Assembly: GCA_050729115.1 (NCBI GenBank)
Contig: JBOHKK010000173.1
Coordinates: 1-12,382 of the forward strand
Reading direction: 5' to 3'
Origin: JBKPNX01 sp050729115
GTDB taxonomy: Bacteria > Pseudomonadota > Alphaproteobacteria > Geminicoccales > Geminicoccaceae
Length of the DNA: 12,382 nucleotides
Shown: piece by piece, positions 7,058-12,382 of the stretch
How the letters are laid out: every line of letters begins with the position of its first letter
Numbering within the stretch: the stretch's first letter is position 1
Translations under genes and position numbers: made by a program
The notes under the pieces: model-generated
Seen by the model: only the letters and a program-made list of their open reading frames with translations
The model's database searches: none
Told to the model about the DNA's origin: nothing

Positions 7058-7108
7058 GCAAGGACGCGCCGGTTCCGCCGATCACTTGGCCAAAGACGCC
7101 TCCGTCGC

Positions 7109-9502
7109 TCAGAAATCGATGTCCCACATCACGCTGTCGCCGACCATCACCCACACTTTGTAAACGCCCGCCGCCCGCTCGGCGAGCAGGGCGCGAACGA
7201 TGCGGGCGATGTTGCGGATCGCCGCGAGCAGGGCCTTGGTCTCGGCCGACGAGAGGTCGGCATAGCTTGGCCCGAGCTGAACCGCGAAGGCCGGACGGCC
7301 GCTGCGTCGCGCCTGATCCATGCGTCGCGCCACGTCCTTGGCGAACGCGTGCGCATCGGCAAACGACTCGACGCGCTCGCGCGCCGCTTCCAGCGCTGCG
7401 ATGAGCGCGCGCTCTTCGTCCGGCCCCGCCGCCTCGCGCGCACGCGCAGTCGCCGCAAGCTGACGCCTGGCTTCGGATGGAACCAGCGCGTCGCGCCGGA
7501 TGCGCGCCGGAATCTCCTTGTTGAGGAACGCCTCGGTTTTCCTGTCCAATGGCGGCGCGACACCGCTCTGATCTGGCCGCGCGCGCACCGGGCCGCGCAA
7601 GGTGATGCTGACGAGGGTCGGCTCCAGCCCCGGCGCGCCCGGGGGCAACGGCGCCGGCGGCGCCGGTTCCGGGAACGCCTCGAGGCCTGGGAAGCCCAGG
7701 ATCTTGCGCGCTTTCTCGGGGATGAGCTCGCGCCCGATGTGGCTGACGGCGGCGGGCGAGGGGTGGTTGGGGCAGAAGCTGCTGCCCGGGGACTCGGTGA
7801 CCGGCGAGTAGCGGTCGATGTGGGCGTCGAACTGGTCGCCGGGGCCGATCGAGATGTGCAGGCTGTCGGAGCCCGAGATCTCCCGCAGCGTGGTCTGCCC
7901 GGGGTGTTGGCTCGCCCCGAGGCCCGACGCGGTGCAGAAGCGACCGGTCGCCATCAGCGCCTTGCCCAGCGCGTCGCCCCCTCGGCTCATGAAGTACACC
8001 GACGGGGTGCTGCCGGGGACCCTGAAGGTGCTGCCGTCAACCGTCACCACCGCCTCGCCGGGCACGATCTTCAGGATCAGGCGCACGTGACACCACACCC
8101 CGTAGCGGCACATGCGGTTGAAGATCGCCGTCAGCGCGAAGCAGCGTTGGGAATCGAGCCCCTCGAACCAGTCCGCCGGGTCCACGAACGATTTCGCGAC
8201 GACCGTGCGCAGGTCGGCAGGCTGCTCGTCGAAACTGTCCACCGAGATGGCGGAGCAGTCCGTCGACGTGCACGGCGGCATCGCTTCCGCGGCGCACAGA
8301 TCGGGCCTGATGGCGCACACCTGCTCCGGGGTTGGAAGCGGTTTGGGCTGTTGCGCCGGAGCGGGTGGGGTCAGTTCCGCCGGCGGGAGGAAGCTCACCC
8401 TGGATCTGGGCGTAAAGCGCACCTCGACGCGCCGGTTGCGCGGTTCGGGCTTATCGGTCTCGACGCGCAGCTCCCTCTCCCCCGCGCTCACGCTCGCCAT
8501 CGCGGCGGCGGGCACGCCGGCGTCGAGCAGGAAGTCGCGGACGGCATCGGCGCGCTGCTGGCCGAGCCATTCGTTGAAGCTCTCGGCGCCGCTGGCATCC
8601 GTGTGTCCGGTGATCTGCACGCTGCCGCCAGGATAGTCGTGCAGCAGGCTCTTCAAGGTATGCGCCAGGATCGCGAGTCGCCCCTTGTGCTGTTCCGTCA
8701 GCGTGGCCTCGTTCAACGCAAAGCGGTCCAGGAGTTCGGCTCCAATGAGCCGCGCGGTCAACGGCGGGGGCCGAAGCGTGACATCGGGGAGCGGCTGGCG
8801 TTGCAGCGTCTGCGCGCTCGCAGCGGTCACATTCACCTGCCGTCCCGCGATGGCATCGCGCGCAGCCCGGTCGGCTTCTCGCTCTGCCGGGTCGCGCGGA
8901 TCGGAAATCCGCGTAGCGCCCGCCGAGTAACCCTTGGCCTGCTGGAGGGTATGCGCGACCTCGTGCGCCACCAGCCGCTGTCCCGCGAGCGTGCGCGGCG
9001 CGTACTGGCCGTCTTTGAAGACGATGTGGGTGCCCACCGTGTACGCCAGCGCATTCACACGGCGGGCCGACTCGGCGGCCTTCGCATCCGTGTGCACGCG
9101 CAATCTGCTGAAATCGTGGCCGAAGCGCGGCTCCATCATGCCACGGGTCGTCGGGTCGAGGCGTTGGCCGGGTGTAGCCAAGACCTCGCGGACGCTGGGT
9201 GGTGCCGCAATCATTCCCTGGTCACGCTCCGTCTGCAGGCGCACGCGCTTGTGGTCCGATTGCTCCGTCCGACATTTGGAGCAGCCTCCACCGCAGGCGC
9301 AGGCGTGCCGTCGCGGCGGCTCGGACATGCAAACCGACTGTTCTGCCAGCCCCTGTGCGGCACGATCGCCGATGGTGGATCGTGTCGAGTGAGGAACTGA
9401 TCGCATCTCACGGCCAAGCCCAAAGTGGACGCGACCGGCCATCGTCGACCTGACAGACATGGTCCGCTGAGTTGGCCTCGGCCGTTGTGCGAAGATGCGC
9501 AT
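7109..9502 (-). CDS. DUF4157 (eCIS-core-type) protein with OmpA-like and Cys-rich domains
   Basis: This is a 797-aa multidomain protein. The N-terminus (MRIFAQ...RSTIGDRAAQG) resembles the conserved leader of DUF4157 proteins, supporting this start although its ribosome site is weak. Next comes a Cys cluster CACGGGCSKC (68-77), then DUF4157 (about 101-190) with FGHDFSRLRVHTD and the zinc-peptidase-like HEVAH (180-184). An OmpA-like domain follows (about 257-365: TGHTD 299-302, NRRVEVRF), then a Pro-rich linker. Residues 396-577 form a Cys-rich region with nine Cys and GDQFDAHIDRYSPV, of no family I know. The rest is Pro- and Ala/Arg-rich helix with a hydrophobic end. DUF4157 is known from extracellular contractile injection system loci and other polymorphic secreted proteins, but no sheath, tube or baseplate genes are here. 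OmpA-like domains bind peptidoglycan, so a cell-surface or secreted role is plausible. There is no classical signal peptide. Confidence 0.9.
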   Translation of the reverse strand: MRIFAQRPRPTQRTMSVRSTMAGRVHFGLGREMRSVPHSTRSTIGDRAAQGLAEQSVCMSEPPRRHACACGGGCSKCRTEQSDHKRVRLQTERDQGMIAAPPSVREVLATPGQRLDPTTRGMMEPRFGHDFSRLRVHTDAKAAESARRVNALAYTVGTHIVFKDGQYAPRTLAGQRLVAHEVAHTLQQAKGYSAGATRISDPRDPAEREADRAARDAIAGRQVNVTAASAQTLQRQPLPDVTLRPPPLTARLIGAELLDRFALNEATLTEQHKGRLAILAHTLKSLLHDYPGGSVQITGHTDASGAESFNEWLGQQRADAVRDFLLDAGVPAAAMASVSAGERELRVETDKPEPRNRRVEVRFTPRSRVSFLPPAELTPPAPAQQPKPLPTPEQVCAIRPDLCAAEAMPPCTSTDCSAISVDSFDEQPADLRTVVAKSFVDPADWFEGLDSQRCFALTAIFNRMCRYGVWCHVRLILKIVPGEAVVTVDGSTFRVPGSTPSVYFMSRGGDALGKALMATGRFCTASGLGASQHPGQTTLREISGSDSLHISIGPGDQFDAHIDRYSPVTESPGSSFCPNHPSPAAVSHIGRELIPEKARKILGFPGLEAFPEPAPPAPLPPGAPGLEPTLVSITLRGPVRARPDQSGVAPPLDRKTEAFLNKEIPARIRRDALVPSEARRQLAATARAREAAGPDEERALIAALEAARERVESFADAHAFAKDVARRMDQARRSGRPAFAVQLGPSYADLSSAETKALLAAIRNIARIVRALLAERAAGVYKVWVMVGDSVMWDIDF

Positions 9503-9521
9503 GCTTTGTGGTCTCGAATGC

Positions 9522-9782
9522 CTAGAGAAACGGGAGCGCGAAGCGATCGTGGTTCGGCGGCGCGGCGCTGGCCTGTGGCACGCGCTTCGCGATCATGACG
9601 CCGTTCACCTGCTTGCCGGAGGCGCGAGCCGCCATCTCCATGCCATCCTGTGATCGTGCGACTCCGGTCGCCGAAGCCACCCCGGGCACTTCCGACAGCC
9701 CCGAGAACGAAACCCTAGCCTGACCGACCTGATCGGGGAAGAACCCCGTGAAAATCGCACGGACGTCGACCCGGGACATCAC
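9522..9782 (-). CDS. Doubtful small ORF upstream of the DUF4157 gene
   Basis: This encodes 86 residues with no recognised domain or motif. It lies on the same strand, ending 19 bp before the DUF4157 gene, and fills most of the 340-bp gap to the SDR gene. Codon third positions are mostly G or C but less strictly than in neighbouring genes, and no good ribosome site precedes the tandem ATG. It may be a real short gene, a decayed one, or chance in a GC-rich stretch. Confidence 0.35.
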   Translation of the reverse strand: MMSRVDVRAIFTGFFPDQVGQARVSFSGLSEVPGVASATGVARSQDGMEMAARASGKQVNGVMIAKRVPQASAAPPNHDRFALPFL

Positions 9783-9843
9783 TCATGGCGACCAGCGGAA
9801 GCCCTCGCCCGCAGCGCGCGGGTCCGCGAGCGCCCTTCTGAAG

Positions 9844-10617
9844 CTAACCGCCCGCTGGGACCGTGTAGTTGAGCGCCAGGCGGCCGCCGTCGGGATAGAT
9901 GCACTGGCCGGTGAGATAGCTGGCGTCGTCGCTCGCCAGGAACAGCGCCACCCTGGCGACCTCCGCAGGCTCGCCGCAGCGGCCCATCGGCGTGCGCGCG
10001 AGGATCCTCCGACGCGCCGCCTCGTCGCTCATCACCACCTGCAAAAGGTCGGTGAGGATCGAGCCGGGCCCGATCGCATTGACGCGCACGCCCTTGTCGG
10101 CGAGCGCGAGGGCCATGACCTTGGTCAGCTGGTTCACCGCACCCTTGCTGGTCACGTAGGGGACCTGGTTCGGGATCGCGACCACGGCGTTCGCCGAGGA
10201 CATGTTGACGATCGCGCCCTTGCCCTGCTCGACCATGGCGCGCGCCGCCGCCTGGCCGACCAGGAACACGCCTTTGAGGTTGACCCGCAGCACGGCGTCG
10301 AAGTCGGCCTCGCTGATCTCGAGGAACTCCGCGGTCTTGATGATCCCGGCGTTGTTGATCAGCACGTCGAGGCGGCCGAACGCCTCGAGCGTCTGATCGA
10401 CCAGGCGCTGCGCCTGCCCGGCGTCGCCGACGTCGGTCTCGACGAACCGCGCCCGCCCGCCCTGCGCTTCGATCTCAGCCGCCGCCTTCTCCCCGCCCGC
10501 GGCGTCGATGTCGGCGACCACCACCGCCGCGCCTTCGCCGGCGAACGCATCGACGCAGGCGCGGCCGATGCCCTGGGCGCCGCCGGTCACGATCACGACC
10601 TGATCCACAAAGCGCAT
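9844..10617 (-). CDS. Classical SDR-family NAD-dependent oxidoreductase
   Basis: This 257-aa cytoplasmic Rossmann-fold enzyme is of typical classical-SDR length. It carries TGGAQGIG (11-18) for cofactor binding, an acidic Asp36 at the end of beta-2 (VVADID) favouring NAD over NADP, NNAG (88-91), catalytic Asn113, Ser141 (NMSS), Tyr154 and Lys158 (YVTSK), and a C-terminal LTGQ...DGG. The substrate cannot be told; sugar or secondary alcohols are common in this group. The start at 10617 is chosen because GAGGGGGAG lies just upstream; an in-frame ATG at 10641 adds eight residues but lacks such a site, although it overlaps the TGA of a gene remnant. The minus-strand SGNH hydrolase gene lies upstream. 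Confidence 0.94.
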   Translation of the reverse strand: MRFVDQVVIVTGGAQGIGRACVDAFAGEGAAVVVADIDAAGGEKAAAEIEAQGGRARFVETDVGDAGQAQRLVDQTLEAFGRLDVLINNAGIIKTAEFLEISEADFDAVLRVNLKGVFLVGQAAARAMVEQGKGAIVNMSSANAVVAIPNQVPYVTSKGAVNQLTKVMALALADKGVRVNAIGPGSILTDLLQVVMSDEAARRRILARTPMGRCGEPAEVARVALFLASDDASYLTGQCIYPDGGRLALNYTVPAGG

Positions 10618-10637
10618 CCCGCTCTCCCCCTCGCTGC

Positions 10638-10773
10638 TCATGCGAGGTTTAGCAGGCTGATGCCGAGGTCGCGAATCCGGCGCGCGGTGCTGGTGTCGCC
10701 GCCGCGGCGCGTCAGGCGAACGTCCTGGGGCGCGGCCCCCCCCCGGCTCAGGACGAGGCAGGCGCGGATGGCA
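10638..10773 (-). pseudogene. Possible gene-tail remnant containing a C9 run
   Basis: This gap between the SGNH and SDR genes reads as about 45 codons with coding-like base use (third positions almost all G/C, second positions much lower), ending in RRIRDLGISLLNLA and a TGA that overlaps an ATG at 10641. Upstream the frame only shadows the SGNH gene, so there is no separate start. A run of nine C (10736-10744 on the plus strand) lies inside. It may be the leftover 3' end of a lost gene, or a tail reached by slippage. The product is not recognised. Confidence 0.35.
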
Positions 10774-11853
10774 TCAGAGACGGCTCGAAGGCGCGGCCGC
10801 GGCGTCGTCCTGGCTGAGGACCGGCGGCTGCTGGTGCTCCGGCCGGTCGCCGTCGTCCAGGCCAAGTCCAGGCAAAGTGCGAAGATAGGCGGCGATCTGC
10901 TCGGCGGCGATCCGGTGGCCGCCCGCCGCCCAGTGGCCGTCCTCGAGGAAGACCTCATCGCGGGGATGCCCGGCGAGGTCCCCGTCCAGCGCCAGGCATC
11001 CACTCACCGCAACACAGGTGCGCTCGAACATCGCCTCGACGTCGAACGGCAGCTCGAACACCGTATCGCCGTGATGGACGATGACCACCGCGACGCCGCG
11101 CCGCACCAGATCGCCTGCTTCCTGGAGAACCCACTTGCGATAGAGCTCGCCTACGGTCTTCAATCTTTGATCCGTGCGTTCCGAAGTGCTCAGCCGGGCG
11201 AGGCTGCGGGTCAGCAAGGTATAGACGTAGGAGCGGTCACGCAGGAGGTCGAAAGCGTCGATCGCCGGCTTGTGCTCGAGGAAGCGGCCATCGCTCTCTT
11301 CGATCCACGGCTTCGAGCGGCCGCCGTGGCGCGTCCGGGCAAGATCGTAGAAGTCGTTGCCATAGGTCAGGAGCAGCAGGACGTCGCCCCGGCGCAATGT
11401 CGGTTTCCACGGCCTGGCGCGGATGAACTGCTGATCGGGCCCGTAGCCCATGACCCCCAGGTTGACGATCGCCAGATCGGGGATGCGCTCCTGAAGGAGC
11501 GTGTCGAAGCGCGCCGCCAGGGCGACCCCTTCGCCGAAGGCGAACGAGTCGCCAAGAACCAGAAGCCGCGTGCGGCCATCGTCGGGCCAGGCCGAAGGTC
11601 CGCGAATCCCGGCAGCATCCGTAGCGATGTGCCAGGGATCGCCGTTGGCGTTGCTGCGCACCAGGTCCAGATTCGGGAGCAGACTCCAGCCGAGCTCGAG
11701 ATCGGGCTGGAACAGCTTGCCTCTCTTGGCGATGGCGGTGACGAACACCTGCCCCGCAGCTTCCAGGGCGGCCAGTCCGAGCGCCAATGACAGCACCACC
11801 AGGAGGGCGTTCGCGATGGCGCGCTTGCCGCCACCAATCCGTCGGGAAGGCAT
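10774..11853 (-). CDS. Membrane-anchored SGNH/GDSL-type hydrolase
   Basis: This 359-aa protein has one N-terminal hydrophobic helix (about 12-34), so the catalytic part is probably periplasmic. The SGNH blocks are in order: VLGDSFAFGEG with nucleophile Ser103, GVMGYGPDQ (133-141, block II Gly), TYGNDF with Asn166 (block III), and EDGHWAAGGH with the Asp305/His307 pair (block V). The arrangement resembles SGNH enzymes that (de)acylate exported polysaccharides or lipids, but no polysaccharide genes are nearby. AAAGG lies six bases before the ATG. The last ~30 residues (from GDRPEHQQPP) look low-complexity and may be a changed C-terminus, since coding-like sequence continues after the stop in another frame. 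Confidence 0.88.
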   Translation of the reverse strand: MPSRRIGGGKRAIANALLVVLSLALGLAALEAAGQVFVTAIAKRGKLFQPDLELGWSLLPNLDLVRSNANGDPWHIATDAAGIRGPSAWPDDGRTRLLVLGDSFAFGEGVALAARFDTLLQERIPDLAIVNLGVMGYGPDQQFIRARPWKPTLRRGDVLLLLTYGNDFYDLARTRHGGRSKPWIEESDGRFLEHKPAIDAFDLLRDRSYVYTLLTRSLARLSTSERTDQRLKTVGELYRKWVLQEAGDLVRRGVAVVIVHHGDTVFELPFDVEAMFERTCVAVSGCLALDGDLAGHPRDEVFLEDGHWAAGGHRIAAEQIAAYLRTLPGLGLDDGDRPEHQQPPVLSQDDAAAAPSSRL

Positions 11854-12157
11854 ATCAACCTTTCGCTCTGGGCGGGTCGACGCGCCGACCGGACCGAGCC
11901 CGGTTGCGCGCGCCCGAGGATAGCGCGATGGGTCGCCGCAGGGGTTAACGCCAGGCGCCTTCGAGGACGCCTACGGCGGTTCGAGCACCGACGAGACGAC
12001 CGAATCGCCCGGATACGAGCGCCGGCACCGCGGCCGCAGCCCCGCCTCCGACAGCCATCCTCGGTCCGGTGGGCGGGCGAAAGGCGCGGCGCGGCGCACG
12101 ACTGTCCGGCTGAGGGAGGCCGATGGAATGCCCGCAGAAGCAGCGTATCTTTCGATC
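11854..12157. other. Intergenic stretch, no gene supported
   Basis: These roughly 300 bases upstream of the SGNH hydrolase gene should hold its promoter, but no clear -35/-10 pair stands out. Open frames on the minus strand here read through the adjacent repeat (VIAGLDPAIHDP-like peptides are a known artefact of that repeat) and lack ribosome sites. I see no RNA gene or clear repeat inside. Confidence 0.5.
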
Positions 12158-12243
12158 GTCATGCCCGGCCGCCGAGCCGGGCATCCATGGCCCATGCCGG
12201 TCGCGGCGGGGTCGTGGATTGCCGGATCAAGTCCGGCAATGAC
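12158..12243. repeat. Double-hairpin intergenic repeat (alphaproteobacterial GTCAT...ATGAC type)
   Basis: Bounded by GTCAT (12158-12162) and ATGAC (12239-12243). It contains two perfect 9-bp stems: ATGCCCGGC/GCCGGGCAT (12161-12184, 6-nt loop) and ATTGCCGGA/TCCGGCAAT (12218-12240, 5-nt loop), and the two ends are themselves inverted relative to each other. This BIME-like layout is common between genes in Rhizobiales and relatives, where automatic annotation often yields short false proteins containing AGLDPAIHD. Confidence 0.75.
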
Positions 12244-12291
12244 ACCGTTGGTTGCGGTCATAGACTACGAATAACGTAAAGGTCGCTCATC

Positions 12292-12382
12292 CTAGACCAT
12301 TTTCCCCTTGGGTGGACCCGCGGCCCCGGCCCGCTCCCCCTCCCAACCACCCACCGATGGTACCCTTGGGGTGGTTGGGAGG
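12292..12382 (+). repeat. 91-bp dispersed repeat, copy 2, hairpin inverted
   Basis: The left flank (CTAGACCATTTTCCCC...) matches copy 1 at 2615. The hairpin is CCTCCCAACCACCC (12339-12352), loop ACCGATGGTACCCTTG (12353-12368) and GGGTGGTTGGGAGG (12369-12382), with perfect arms. The loop is the exact reverse complement of the loop in copy 1. The window ends at the last base of the right arm, so the right flank is unseen. Confidence 0.85.

Noticed and set aside
7349..9400. 683-codon plus-strand open frame antisense to the DUF4157 gene
   Set aside because: Low-complexity Arg-rich translation; the opposite strand has recognisable domains.
7109..9502. Extracellular contractile injection system locus
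   Set aside because: Only a DUF4157 protein is seen; no sheath, tube, baseplate or AAA+ gene is in the window.
9748..11790. 680-codon plus-strand open frame antisense to the SDR and SGNH genes
   Set aside because: Both minus-strand genes have complete catalytic motifs; this frame is their shadow.
11971..12261. Small minus-strand proteins including VIAGLDPAIHDP
   Set aside because: They are translations of a palindromic intergenic repeat, a known annotation artefact, without ribosome sites.

Overview
The window is very GC-rich (about 70% by eye). The gene types, the high GC at third codon positions and a GTCAT...ATGAC double-hairpin intergenic repeat at 12158-12243 suggest an alphaproteobacterium of the Rhizobiales/Rhodospirillales kind. 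This is inference; there is no rRNA or marker gene to place it more precisely. I see no tRNA, rRNA, CRISPR array, integrase or transposase.

Layout. 1-418 is non-coding and full of GC-rich hairpins and short direct repeats. 419-2266 (minus strand) is a tight three-gene operon: a MotA/TolQ/ExbB-type proton channel, a single-TM ExbD/MotB-like partner with an unusual periplasmic domain, and a small two-TM protein. 2267-2838 is a divergent intergenic region containing a 91-bp repeat with a strong hairpin. 2839-6788 (plus strand) holds a creatininase-family metal-dependent amidohydrolase, an MFS transporter, a Tat-exported aldo/keto reductase and a DUF6064-like membrane protein, ending at a hairpin. 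6849-7057 is a frameshifted remnant duplicating the 3' end of the MFS gene. 7109-9502 (minus) encodes a large DUF4157 (eCIS-core type) protein with an internal OmpA-like domain and a Cys-rich region of unknown function, with a doubtful small ORF just upstream. 9844-11853 (minus) carries an SDR oxidoreductase, a gene-tail remnant with a C9 run, and a membrane-anchored SGNH hydrolase. 11854-12382 is intergenic and holds two different repeat families.

How the genes may work together. The 419-2266 operon looks like a complete ion-driven stator-type complex. The creatininase/MFS pair (54-bp gap) looks like uptake plus hydrolysis of a small cyclic or linear amide. The remaining genes are unconnected accessory or metabolic functions.

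The most unusual signal is the pair of 91-bp repeats at 2615-2705 and 12292-12382. Their left flanks lie in the same orientation and are nearly identical. The 44-bp hairpin at their right ends, including a 16-nt loop, is inverted in one copy relative to the other. The second most unusual is the stator operon, whose ExbD-like subunit carries a DUF2135-like beta-sandwich where a peptidoglycan-binding or TonB-type domain would be expected.
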